From Opitutia bacterium (lineage in GTDB: Bacteria > Verrucomicrobiota > Verrucomicrobiia > Opitutales > Opitutaceae), in NCBI GenBank assembly GCA_016217545.1, contig JACRHT010000012.1:310001-374000 (forward strand): DNA of 64,000 nt. The letters are read 5' to 3'. A program made the position numbers and the translations under genes. How positions within the stretch are numbered: the first letter of the stretch is position 1; each line of letters opens with the position of its first letter. Shown piece by piece: positions 8,478 to 17,062 of this stretch. The notes under the pieces were generated by a model. It had not been told where the DNA came from, did not search any database, and saw only the letters and a program-made list of their open reading frames with translations.

Positions 8478-10379
8478 TCAGAGGATGCCGCGCTCGGCCC
8501 AGAGGTGTTCGCCGGCGAGGATCTGTTGCGTCAGCTCGTAGCCGTGCTGGTCGGCGTTGTGCGCGATGCCGTCGAAATTCTGGCGGATGCGCACGCGCGC
8601 CTGCGCGACGAAGTCGTCGACCAGCGGCAGGATTTTTTCCGCGGGCTCGCCGTCGCCGAGGAGTTTTTGCGCGTAGGTGCACGTCGCCGCGATGGCGAAC
8701 GCGTCCGCGCCGACGTCGGCCAGCCGCCCGAGCAACACCTGCCGCTTCTCGAGCTTCGCGCCGAACTTCACCATCTGGTGGAAGAGCGTGCGCGCCAGCC
8801 GCCGCGAGATTCCGGCCATTTCGCCGAAATGCGCCGCGAGCCGCGGATGCATGCCGTCCGGCGCGCCGCCGTCGAACGGCAGCCACTGGCGCGGATACCA
8901 CCACGCGTAGAATCCCGCGGCCTTCGCCGCGCTCGCGAGCCGCTCGCTCCACGGACGCTCGGAGTTGAGCGCGACGCCGGCGATCTTCAGGTGCGGATCG
9001 AGCGCTTCGCGCATGATGAAGAGGCGGAGAATTTCCGAGGAGCCCTCGAAGATCGTCGTGACGCGCGTGTCGCGCATCATGCGCTCGACGGGATACGGCA
9101 TTTCGCCACGCGCGAGGAGCGACTCGACCGTCTCGTAGCCGCGGCCGCCACGCACCTGCATGAGGTCGTCGACGCAGGCCCAGGCTTTTTCCGTGCCCCA
9201 CATCTTGCACATCGCGGCCTCGAGGCGGATGTCGGCCTTCTTGTCGCGGTCGACGATGCGCGAGGTCGTCACGAGCATCGCCTCCATCGCGAACGCGTGC
9301 GCGGCGATGCGGCGGATTTTTTCCGCGACGGCCGCGTGCTGCCCGATCGGCACGCCCCACTGAATGCGCGTGCGGCCCCACTCGCGCGCGATCTGGAGGC
9401 AACGCTTGGCGGTGCCGATGCTGGCCGCGGGAATGGAGAGCCGGCCGGCGTTGAGCGTGGTGAGCGCGACCTTCAGGCCGCGGCCCTCGCCGCCGACGAT
9501 GTTGGCGCGCGGCACGCGGACGTTGGTGAAGCGCAACACGCCGTTGTAGATCGCGCGGTGCCCCATGAACTGGCTGCGGTGCACGACCTCGACGCCGGGC
9601 GCGTTGGCCTCGACGACGAAGGTCGTGATCTGCGTGCGCGGCTTGCCGTCGACGAGCTTCGGCGGCGTCTGCGCGGCGACGATGAGCAGGCCGGCGCGCG
9701 TGCCGTTCGAGCACCAGAGTTTTTCGCCGTTGAGCAGGAACGCCTCGCCGTCGTCGGTGGGCGTGGCCTTGGTGGTCATGCGCGCCGGATCGGACCCGAC
9801 GCCGCCCTCAGTCAACGCGAAGGCCGAAATCTCGCCGCGCGCGACACGCGGGAGGAATTTCTGTTTTTGTTCCTCGGTGCCGAACAGCACGACGGGCTGC
9901 GCCACGCCGACGCTCTGGTGGATCGAGAGGTGCGCGAAGGTGTTCACGCAGTGGCTCGCGATGAGCTGGCAGGCGCGGCAGTAGGTCGTCTGCGAGAAGC
10001 CGAGGCCGCCGTAGCGCTGCGGGACCTTGATGCCGTAGGCGCCGAGGCGCGCGAGGCCGGCGAGGACGTCGTCGGGGATTTCGCCGGTGCGGTCGATGGC
10101 GTCGGGGTCGACGTGCGCGCGGAGGAACGCCGCGAGCTCGGCGAGGAACTGGTCCGCGCGCGCCTTCTCGTCGGCGTCGACCTCGGTGACCGGGAAAATT
10201 TTCGCCGGCCGCCAGCGGCCCATGAACAGGTGCGCGACGAAGCTCAGGTCGTCGTGGGTTTCGCGCGCGGCCTCGGTGACTTGGAGCGCGGCGCGCTGGC
10301 CCTCGTTCATCTTCGACATGTCGATGACGGAGCGCGGATCTTCGGATTTGGGGACAGCTTCCTGCGTGGGAGTGGACAT
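8478..10379 (-). CDS. Long acyl-CoA dehydrogenase family protein
   Basis: The 633-residue protein is longer than ordinary acyl-CoA dehydrogenases (about 380-400) and is built like the very-long-chain type, with a C-terminal helical extension of about 200 residues. Visible motifs are FALTEGGVGSDPARM (FAD and substrate binding), TNVRVPRANIVGGEGRG, QVRGGRGYETV and the catalytic-region IFEGSSEILRLFIM, where the Glu of FEG is the usual base. It would oxidise acyl-CoA at the alpha-beta bond, passing electrons to ETF. The start is the ATG at 10377-10379; upstream sequence in frame is repeat-like. No other beta-oxidation gene is adjacent. Confidence 0.9.
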   Translation of the reverse strand: MSTPTQEAVPKSEDPRSVIDMSKMNEGQRAALQVTEAARETHDDLSFVAHLFMGRWRPAKIFPVTEVDADEKARADQFLAELAAFLRAHVDPDAIDRTGEIPDDVLAGLARLGAYGIKVPQRYGGLGFSQTTYCRACQLIASHCVNTFAHLSIHQSVGVAQPVVLFGTEEQKQKFLPRVARGEISAFALTEGGVGSDPARMTTKATPTDDGEAFLLNGEKLWCSNGTRAGLLIVAAQTPPKLVDGKPRTQITTFVVEANAPGVEVVHRSQFMGHRAIYNGVLRFTNVRVPRANIVGGEGRGLKVALTTLNAGRLSIPAASIGTAKRCLQIAREWGRTRIQWGVPIGQHAAVAEKIRRIAAHAFAMEAMLVTTSRIVDRDKKADIRLEAAMCKMWGTEKAWACVDDLMQVRGGRGYETVESLLARGEMPYPVERMMRDTRVTTIFEGSSEILRLFIMREALDPHLKIAGVALNSERPWSERLASAAKAAGFYAWWYPRQWLPFDGGAPDGMHPRLAAHFGEMAGISRRLARTLFHQMVKFGAKLEKRQVLLGRLADVGADAFAIAATCTYAQKLLGDGEPAEKILPLVDDFVAQARVRIRQNFDGIAHNADQHGYELTQQILAGEHLWAERGIL

Positions 10380-10615
10380 CGGACGGCGCCGCGCGAGGGC
10401 GGCGTGGGGGGTTCGTTTGGGTCCAACTACGACCCGGAAAAACCGCCAGTCAACCGGCCGGGTGCCCGCTTGACCGGGTAACACTTGGCCGAGGGGTGGT
10501 GTGAGCATTCTTAATCGCGGGAATACCGGAGCCGCCTCGCGGCTCTTCCCCGTGCCGGGCGCTTGTTCTTTTCCCAACGTTGCTTAGCGTGCCCGTCCGT
10601 AGATTTTTTCACCCC

Positions 10616-11494
10616 ATGAAATCCAAAATCCTCCCGCTCCTCGCCGTCGGTCTCGCGCTCGCCGGCTGTCTCCACGCCCAGACGCCCGCGGCGCCCAAGC
10701 TCACCCTCCCGCAGGCCAGCCCGCCCGCCACGCTCAAGCAGCAGGTCGGCGTCACCGACATCGAGATCAGCTACAACCGTCCGAGCATGAAGGGCCGGAA
10801 AATCTTCGGCGGCCTCGTCCCCTTCGGCGAGATCTGGCGCACCGGCGCGAACACCGCGACGAAGATCACCTTCAGCACGCCGGTGAAGTTCGGCGGCGCC
10901 GACGTCCCCGCCGGCACCTACGAGCTCTTCACCATTCCCGGCGAACACGAGTGGACCGTCATCGTCCACAAGAACATGTCCCAATGGGGCTCCTACGCCT
11001 ACGACGCGAAGAACGACGTCGCGCGCGTCACCGCCAAGGCCACCAAGACCACGTGGGCCGTCGAGACATTCTCCATCTGGCTCAACGATCTCCGCGACAC
11101 CTCCGCCGACCTGAACCTCACTTGGGAAAACACCAACGTTTCCATCCCGATCACGATCGACACCGTCGGCATGCTCGCGCCGAAGATCGAAGCCGCCATC
11201 AAGGCGCAGGAGAAGCCGAACGCGATGCTGCTGTTCACCTCCGCCATGTTCTTCTACGAGAACAACCACAACCTGCCGCAAGCGCTCGAGTGGATGAACG
11301 CCGCCACCGCCGCCCGCCCCGGCCAGATGTGGATGATCTATCGCAAGGGCCTCATTCTCGAAAAAATGGGCGACAAAGCCGCCGCCAAGGCCGCCGCCGA
11401 GGAGTCCCTCGCCATCACCGAGAAGGAAAAGCCGGGTGAACTCCGCGAGGAATACCTCCGCCTGAACAAGGCGCTGCTCGAACGCGTCAAGTAA
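10616..11494 (+). CDS. DUF2911 lipoprotein with TPR-like C-terminus
   Basis: A 292-residue protein with a lipoprotein signal peptide (lipobox LAGC at 15-18). Residues 30-180 match DUF2911: VGVTDIEISYNRPSMKGRKIFG, the block PFGEIWRTGANTATKITFS and WTVIVHKN. The C-terminal 90 residues form helical pairs that look like one or two TPR repeats (ALEWMNAATAARP, KGLILEKMGDKAAA). DUF2911 proteins are common in Bacteroidetes and Verrucomicrobia and have no known function. No Shine-Dalgarno precedes the ATG, whose context is CACCCC-ATG. Confidence 0.88.
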   Translation: MKSKILPLLAVGLALAGCLHAQTPAAPKLTLPQASPPATLKQQVGVTDIEISYNRPSMKGRKIFGGLVPFGEIWRTGANTATKITFSTPVKFGGADVPAGTYELFTIPGEHEWTVIVHKNMSQWGSYAYDAKNDVARVTAKATKTTWAVETFSIWLNDLRDTSADLNLTWENTNVSIPITIDTVGMLAPKIEAAIKAQEKPNAMLLFTSAMFFYENNHNLPQALEWMNAATAARPGQMWMIYRKGLILEKMGDKAAAKAAAEESLAITEKEKPGELREEYLRLNKALLERVK

Positions 11495-11540
11495 CGCGCT
11501 CACCCGCGCGCCGCGTTCGCCCACGAACGCGGCGTTTTCG

Positions 11541-11601
11541 GTAGGGGCCGTTGCCCTCAACGGCCCTGCGCGCGAGGGCGCTTGAGGGCAAGCGCCCCTA
11601 C
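11541..11601. repeat. REP pair (BIME), copy 2
   Basis: Two head-to-head REP units start with GTAG at 11541 and end with CTAC at 11601. The plus unit has a perfect 9-bp stem, GGGCCGTTG-CCCT-CAACGGCCC. The other, read from the right, is GGGCGCTTG-CCCT-CAAGCGCCC, also perfect. Both loops are CCCT, and the left arms differ at compensated positions, which argues that the hairpin itself is under selection. It lies between DUF2911 and the PIG-L gene, 40 bp before the latter's start. Confidence 0.85.
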
Positions 11602-11641
11602 CATCCTCCTTTCGCCGCCCGTTCCTGCTCCCGCTGCCGTA

Positions 11642-14164
11642 ATGCTCTCCCGTCGCCTCCCGCTCGCCCTCGCCAGCCTCGTCCTGCCCGTCACCGCTCT
11701 CGCCGACCCCGCGCCCGAGCCGCTCGCCCCCGCCGCCATCGCGCAGGAACTCCGCGCGCTGCGCACCGTCGGCACCGTGCTGCACGTCGGCGCGCACCCC
11801 GACGACGAGAACACCGAACTCATCACCTACCTCGCGCGCGGCCGCGGTTTCCGCACCGCGTATCTCTCCCTCACGCGCGGCGACGGCGGACAAAACGAAC
11901 TCGGCCGCGACTTCGACGAGAAACTCGGCGTCCTCCGCACCCACGAACTCCTCGCCGCCCGCCGCATCGACACCGGCCGCCAGTTTTTCACCCGCGCCAT
12001 CGACTTCGGCTACTCGAAGACGCCCGAGGAAACTCTCGCCTTCTGGGACAAGCAGGAGGTCCTCGGCGACGTCGTGCGCGTCATCCGCCAATTCCGCCCC
12101 GACGTCATCGTCACGCGCTTTCCCGTGCCGCCCGGCAGCGGCGGCCACGGTCACCACACCGCCTCCGCGATGCTCGCCGTCGAAGCCTTCAAGCTCGCCG
12201 GCGATCCGTCCGCCTACCCTGAGCAACTCGCGCAAGGCCTCGCGCCGTGGCAGCCGCGCCGCGTGCTCTGGAACGTCTTCCGCTTCGGTGGCAACGCCAG
12301 CGCACCGCTCCCGCTCCCCGGCACGCCGTTCAGCGAGGACATCGCCGGCACCGACGCCGCCAGCGGCCGGGAGTTCGGTCAAATCGCCGCGCTCTCCCGC
12401 TCGCAGCACAAGACGCAGGGCCTCGGCGGCTTCGCGCTCCGCCCGCGCACCGGCCCGAACGGCCAGAGCTTTCTCCTCCTCGCCGGCGAACCCGCCACGA
12501 GCGACCTGATGGACGGCGTCGACACGACCTGGAAACGCTACCCCGGCGGCGCAGCCATCGACGCCGCACTGGAAAAGATCATCGCCGACTTCAAAACCGA
12601 CGCGCCCGCGACATCGCTGCCGGCGCTCGTGAAACTTAAGCGACAAATAGAGCAGCTCCCATGGAATCCAGTCGTCGAGGACAAGCTCTCACAGCTTAAC
12701 CGACTCGTTTTTTCGTGCGTCGGGCTGCGCGTAAGAACCACAGCCTCCCGCCCGGAGTTCACTCCGGGAGAGAACCTCGAGCTGACAGCACAGTTTCAAG
12801 TTGCCTCCGATAGTATCTCAGTGAGCTACCGAGGATGGCGGGGCACTGGAGGACGTCACTTTCTCCGCGCAGTTGATTCGATGCCCCATCTTCAGGCCGG
12901 AGTTCCGTTCAACGACCAACTTTCGGTAACGCTTCTCGAAACGGCGTCGATGTCTCAGCCCTACTGGCTACGGGAATCGGGTAAAGCCGGTATCGCCTCA
13001 GTTACAGACCCGTTGCTGATTGGCCTGCCGGAGAATCCTCCCGCCATCTCAATCGCCTATGTTTTCGAGATCGGTGGTGAAGAGTTCTATTTTTCGGATG
13101 AACCCGTCTTCGTCACCCGCGACGAAAAAGGTGAGCATCGCCGTCGCCTCGACATCGTCGCACCTGTTTCGCTCGCATTTGGATCCGAAATTTTCTTCGT
13201 CGGGCCAAGCATTGCGAAGCCGGTCAGCATCACCGTTACCGCCGCCCGCTCCGGCCGCGGCACGCTACGCCTCCGCGCGCCCGCGGGCTGGCGCGTCGCG
13301 CCGGCCGAGCAAGCCTTCGCTTTTGACCAACCGGGAGCGAAAGCCGCATTCACCTTCACCCTCACCGCGCCCGCGACCGGCGGCGCTGGTCGCATCACCG
13401 CCGAAACCGAGATCGACGGCCACGTCTACTCGAGCAAGCGCGAGGAACTCCGCTACGAGCACTTGCCGCCTCTCCTCCTGCAGCCTCCCGCCAGCGTGCG
13501 CGTGGCGAGCTTCGACCTCGCGCTCCGCGGCAAGAACATCGGTTACCTGCCCGGCGCGGGCGATTATGTCGCCGAGTGCCTCGAGCAGATGGGCTGCACC
13601 GTGCGCCGCCTCACCGGCTCCGATCTCACCCCGGAAAAACTCGCCGGCCTCGACGCCGTCGTGATCGGCGTCCGCGCGTTCAACGAGCGCGCCGACCTGA
13701 AGGACCACCTCGCCGGACTCTTCGCTTGGGTCGAGCAAGGCGGCACCGTCATCGCGCAATACAACCGCCCCAACGGTCTCGCCGCGCCCACGCTCGCGCC
13801 CTACGCGCTCTCCATCGAAGGCCCGGCCCCCGCGCTCCGCGTGACCGACGAACGCGCCCCCATCACCGCACTCGCCGAGCATCCCGCACTCACGCGTCCG
13901 AACCTGATCACCGCCGCCGATTGGGACGGCTGGGTGCAGGAGCGCGGCGCGTATTTCCCCTCGAAGTGGGACGAGACGCACTTCACGCCGCTGCTCGCGA
14001 TGAGCGACCCGGGCGAACCGCCGTTGAAGAGCAGCCTGCTCGTCGCGCGCCACGGCAAGGGCCACTACGTCTACACCGGCCTCGCGTTCTTCCGTCAACT
14101 CCCCGCCGGCGTCCCCGGCGCGTGGCGCCTGTTCGCCAACCTGGTTTCACTGAAGAGCGAGTGA
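11642..14164 (+). CDS. Large secreted PIG-L family deacetylase
   Basis: An 840-residue protein with a signal peptide (residues 1-23). Residues 45-270 form a PIG-L/LmbE zinc deacetylase domain: VGAHPDDENTEL holds the AHPDDE metal motif and PGSGGHGHHTAS the distal His pair. The middle contains beta-rich domains and the end (from about 620) resembles a ThuA/GATase-like domain, with VGVRAFNERADL and GGTVIAQYNRPNG. Such large PIG-L proteins are frequent in Bacteroidetes and Verrucomicrobia and probably act on N-acetylated sugars outside the cytoplasm. The stretch 12630-13230 has clearly lower GC and different codons (AAA, ATA, AGA, TTA) than the rest of the gene. Confidence 0.85.
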   Translation: MLSRRLPLALASLVLPVTALADPAPEPLAPAAIAQELRALRTVGTVLHVGAHPDDENTELITYLARGRGFRTAYLSLTRGDGGQNELGRDFDEKLGVLRTHELLAARRIDTGRQFFTRAIDFGYSKTPEETLAFWDKQEVLGDVVRVIRQFRPDVIVTRFPVPPGSGGHGHHTASAMLAVEAFKLAGDPSAYPEQLAQGLAPWQPRRVLWNVFRFGGNASAPLPLPGTPFSEDIAGTDAASGREFGQIAALSRSQHKTQGLGGFALRPRTGPNGQSFLLLAGEPATSDLMDGVDTTWKRYPGGAAIDAALEKIIADFKTDAPATSLPALVKLKRQIEQLPWNPVVEDKLSQLNRLVFSCVGLRVRTTASRPEFTPGENLELTAQFQVASDSISVSYRGWRGTGGRHFLRAVDSMPHLQAGVPFNDQLSVTLLETASMSQPYWLRESGKAGIASVTDPLLIGLPENPPAISIAYVFEIGGEEFYFSDEPVFVTRDEKGEHRRRLDIVAPVSLAFGSEIFFVGPSIAKPVSITVTAARSGRGTLRLRAPAGWRVAPAEQAFAFDQPGAKAAFTFTLTAPATGGAGRITAETEIDGHVYSSKREELRYEHLPPLLLQPPASVRVASFDLALRGKNIGYLPGAGDYVAECLEQMGCTVRRLTGSDLTPEKLAGLDAVVIGVRAFNERADLKDHLAGLFAWVEQGGTVIAQYNRPNGLAAPTLAPYALSIEGPAPALRVTDERAPITALAEHPALTRPNLITAADWDGWVQERGAYFPSKWDETHFTPLLAMSDPGEPPLKSSLLVARHGKGHYVYTGLAFFRQLPAGVPGAWRLFANLVSLKSE

Positions 14165-14190
14165 CACCTATGCCGCGAACGCCTGTTTTT

Positions 14191-14287
14191 TTGACCACGG
14201 ATCACACGGATGAAAACGGATTCGACGAACAACTTCGGCGCGATCCGCGCAGCGTGATCCGTTCCAATCCGTGAAATCCGTGGTCAA
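14191..14287. repeat. Palindromic repeat with 10-bp internal period (CACGGAT family)
   Basis: The element starts TTGACCACGGATCACACGGA and ends ATCCGTGAAATCCGTGGTCAA, so its ends are inverted copies. The left arm reads as units of about 10 bp sharing ACGGAT. The centre is unrelated sequence of about 45 bp. It fills the gap between the PIG-L gene and the small membrane ORF. Its layout resembles the element at 17795-17967 but with a different unit. Confidence 0.75.
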
Positions 14288-14307
14288 ATAGAACTCTCGC
14301 CCTCGCC

Positions 14308-14463
14308 ATGCGCCCCGCACCTGAAAAAACTCCCACGCCCGATGCCGACCGCGACACCGGCCTGCCGGGCCTGCGCACGTGGCGTAGCGTGTATCTTTTT
14401 GTGTTCGTCGTGTTCATCGCGATCGTCGTCGCGCTCACGGTTTTTTCGCACGCCTTCGCATGA
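14308..14463 (+). CDS. 51-residue single-pass membrane peptide coupled to the symporter
   Basis: The frame starts at an ATG at 14308 and stops at the TGA at 14461-14463, overlapping the symporter start by ATGA. The peptide has a hydrophilic, Pro-rich N-terminus of about 25 residues (RPAPEKTPTPDADRDTG) and one transmembrane helix (VYLFVFVVFIAIVVALTVF). The tight overlap and codon use support a real gene. Small subunits preceding sodium:solute symporters are known in other systems, so an accessory role for the next protein is likely but inferred. Confidence 0.7.
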   Translation: MRPAPEKTPTPDADRDTGLPGLRTWRSVYLFVFVVFIAIVVALTVFSHAFA

Positions 14464-16166
14464 ACGCCCTCGACTGGATCGTCCTGCTCGGCGCCATCCT
14501 CGGCATCGCTGCTTACGGCACCTGGCGCACGCGCCACACCGACCACCTCGACACCTATCTCAAAGGCAGCCGTGCCACCGGCTGGTTCACCATCGGTCTC
14601 TCGGTCGCCGCCACCCAAGCCAGCACCATCACCTACCTCTCGCTACCAGGCCAGGCTTACGAGAACGGCATCGCCTTCATCCAAAATTATTTCGGCCTCC
14701 CGCTCGCCCTCATCCTCGTCTGCGCGGTCTTCCTGCCGATCTACCGCAAGCTCGGCGTCTACACCGCCTACGAATACCTCGGTAAACGCTTCGACCAGAA
14801 AACACGTCTGCTTGGCGCGGGCCTATTCCTCCTCCAACGCGGCATCCAGGCCGGCATCACGATCTACGCGCCCGCCATCATCCTCGCCACCGTGCTCGGC
14901 TGGCGGCTCGACCTCACCATCGTTTTCACCGGCCTCGTCGCGATCATCTATACCGTCACGGGCGGCAGCGCTGCGGTGAACCTCACCCAAAAGCTCCAGA
15001 TGGCAGTCATCTTCGGCGGCATGGTCACGGCCTTCATCGTGCTCCTCGTCAAACTCCCCGCCGACGCGCTCCCGATCGCCGGCGCCATGGGCAAGCTCGA
15101 CGCCGTGAACTACACGCCCGACCTGAAGCTCCGCTATACAATCTGGAGCGGCCTGCTCGGCGGATTCTTCCTGTCGCTCTCTTATTTCGGCACCGACCAA
15201 TCGCAGGTCCAGCGCTACCTCGCAGGTGCGAGCGTGCGCGAAGGTCGGCTCGGACTGATGTTCAACGCCGTCCTGAAGATCCCGATGCAGTTCTTCATCG
15301 TGCTGCTCGGCGCGTTGCTCTTTGTCTTCTACCAATTCCAACCGGACACCCCCGCCGTCTTCAACCAGACGCAATGGCAGCGCCAGGTCGCTGGATCCGA
15401 AGGCGCCCGCTTCCGCGCACTTGAGGAGAAACACTCCGCGCTCCACGCCGAGCAGCAGGCGAAGATCCGCGCTTGGGCCACCGTCCGCGAGTCCGGCAAC
15501 GCCCGCGCCGAGACCGCGGCGCGCGCCGAGCTCATCGCTGCGCAGCGCGCCACCGTCGCCGCCCGCAACGAGGCCCGCGCCACCCTCCAAGCCGCCGACC
15601 CCGCGGCGAAGCGCACGAAGGACTCCGATTTCGTCTTCATCACCTTTATCCTCACCCAGCTCCCGCACGGAGTCATCGGTCTGCTCCTCGCGGTCATGTT
15701 CGCCTCCGCGCTCTCTTCGAAGGCCAGCGAACTGAACGCGCTCGGCACCACAACCACCATCGACGTCTGGCGCTACTTCCGGCCGCTCGCCGAACACGAT
15801 GAGTCACGCAATGTGCGCAACGCGAAACGATTCACCGCCCTCTGGGGCGTCGTCGCCATCGGTTTCGCCCTCTTCGTCAGCTTCCAAGAGGACCTCATCG
15901 AGAGTCTGAACATCGTCGCTTCCATCTTTTATCCCGCGTTGCTCGGCGTTTTCCTCGTCGCCTTCTTCGTCAAGTGGGTCAAGGGCTCCGCTGCTTTCTG
16001 GGGCATGGTCGCTGCGCAGCTCGCCATCTTCGGCCTCTATTTCGCGGGCAAAATCTGGCCAGCCCACGAAATCGGCTATCTCTGGCTAAACCCTATTGGC
16101 TGCGCTGCCTGTGTGCTCTTCAGTCTCTTCTTCCAAACCGTGCTCCCCGCGACTCGGAAGACTTGA
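14460..16166 (+). CDS. Sodium:solute symporter (SSS family)
   Basis: A 568-residue transporter with about 13 membrane helices. Family signs are the N-terminal TYLKGSRATGWFTIGLSVAATQAS, the Na+-site region, and the block TGGSAAVNLTQKLQMAVIFGG typical of SGLT-like proteins. It would import a solute (often a sugar, acid or amino acid) with Na+; the substrate is not clear. Unusual is a hydrophilic, Ala/Arg/Glu-rich insertion at about residues 300-390 that looks like a coiled coil (ALEEKHSALHAEQQAKIRAW and following). The start overlaps the small upstream membrane peptide. Confidence 0.88.
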   Translation: MNALDWIVLLGAILGIAAYGTWRTRHTDHLDTYLKGSRATGWFTIGLSVAATQASTITYLSLPGQAYENGIAFIQNYFGLPLALILVCAVFLPIYRKLGVYTAYEYLGKRFDQKTRLLGAGLFLLQRGIQAGITIYAPAIILATVLGWRLDLTIVFTGLVAIIYTVTGGSAAVNLTQKLQMAVIFGGMVTAFIVLLVKLPADALPIAGAMGKLDAVNYTPDLKLRYTIWSGLLGGFFLSLSYFGTDQSQVQRYLAGASVREGRLGLMFNAVLKIPMQFFIVLLGALLFVFYQFQPDTPAVFNQTQWQRQVAGSEGARFRALEEKHSALHAEQQAKIRAWATVRESGNARAETAARAELIAAQRATVAARNEARATLQAADPAAKRTKDSDFVFITFILTQLPHGVIGLLLAVMFASALSSKASELNALGTTTTIDVWRYFRPLAEHDESRNVRNAKRFTALWGVVAIGFALFVSFQEDLIESLNIVASIFYPALLGVFLVAFFVKWVKGSAAFWGMVAAQLAIFGLYFAGKIWPAHEIGYLWLNPIGCAACVLFSLFFQTVLPATRKT

Positions 16167-16185
16167 ACCACCCTGTGATTTCCTG

Positions 16186-16962
16186 ATGAGCGCTCCCGTC
16201 ATCTGCTTCGGCCAGCAACCCTGCGGCATTTTCCCGCGGCGCTTCCTCCACGCGAAATTCGTCACCGCGCGCCGCCTCCAGCAGGAGATCGGCGGCGAGA
16301 TCGTGTTCTTCTACCACGACAGCGACCACGACCCGCGCGAGACCCAGACGACGCTGCGCCACCACAAGACCGACGCGCCGCACACGGTGAACTTCGCGTT
16401 CACAAACAAGCTCCAGCGCAAGTTTTCCCCGCTCTTCCTCAAACGCATCCCGGAAAACTGGCCGGCCAACACCGCGCGCGAACTCGGCGCCTACGTAACG
16501 CCGCGCGCGCTCGAAGCCTTCCGCGCCGTGCGCGCCGACAACGTCGCTGACTTCTGCCTCGAGATGTATCGCGCGCAGGGCCTGCTCGACGGCGTGCGCG
16601 TCGTCCGCTCCGGCGACCGCGCCGTGCGCGAGGCGGCGTGCGACATCACGGAGTGTTTCGTGGACGTGCCGCACCAAGGCGAAACCGTCCGCGCGCGCCT
16701 GCTCGACGGCGCGCTGAAGCTCCACGAAGGCGGCAACAGCTACGTCACGCTCCCCGCGCAGCCCTTCGCGAAAGCCCAAATCAGCCCCACGCGCGACTCC
16801 CGCCTCCGCTGGATGCAAAGCGTCATTCACTGCACGCACTACATCTGCGGCGCCGGCGAACAGGCCTACCTCAACGTCGCCGACGCGCCCGAGATCACCT
16901 TCGTCCCCCGCGACCCGATCGACCGCTCCGACGAGGCCTGGCCCGAATTTCCCTCCCCATGA
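16186..16962 (+). CDS. Short BshC-like protein (candidate bacillithiol ligase)
   Basis: A 258-residue protein with no signal peptide or membrane helix. Its N-terminus has FGQQPCGIFPRRF (8-20), a Lys followed by TARRLQQEIGGEIVFFYHDSDHD (to 49). This order of GQQ, K..tA..L and DHD matches the start of BshC, the enzyme that adds cysteine to GlcN-malate. BshC is about 530 residues, so this is half length and lacks the C-terminal coiled coil. Two downstream genes look like bshB and bshA, which supports a bacillithiol role. Further conserved-looking blocks are ADNVADFCLEMYR, LHEGGNSYVTLP and SPTRDSRLRWMQSVIHCTHY. Alternative: a distinct family of unknown enzymes. Confidence 0.6.
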   Translation: MSAPVICFGQQPCGIFPRRFLHAKFVTARRLQQEIGGEIVFFYHDSDHDPRETQTTLRHHKTDAPHTVNFAFTNKLQRKFSPLFLKRIPENWPANTARELGAYVTPRALEAFRAVRADNVADFCLEMYRAQGLLDGVRVVRSGDRAVREAACDITECFVDVPHQGETVRARLLDGALKLHEGGNSYVTLPAQPFAKAQISPTRDSRLRWMQSVIHCTHYICGAGEQAYLNVADAPEITFVPRDPIDRSDEAWPEFPSP

Positions 16963-16963
16963 T

Positions 16964-17045
16964 TGTCATTGCGAGGAGCCGCAGGCGACGCGGCAATCCA
17001 GCTCGATGGATCGCCGCGCCCCGCGTTGCGGGCCTCGCGATGACA
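16964..17045. repeat. Palindromic repeat, GTCATTGCGAGG family, copy 1
   Basis: The ends are inverted: GTCATTGCGAGG at the left and CCTCGCGATGAC at the right (11 of 12 pairs). A second internal inverted pair, CGCGGCAATCC and GGATCGCCGCG, makes a nested hairpin. The family type (TCATTGCGAGGAGC...GGCAATCC) is a dispersed repeat seen in many bacteria. It lies between the BshC-like gene and bshB and ends 18 bp before the bshB start. A second, more diverged copy is at 31169-31277. Confidence 0.75.
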
Positions 17046-17062
17046 GTCCACATTCCTGCCCC

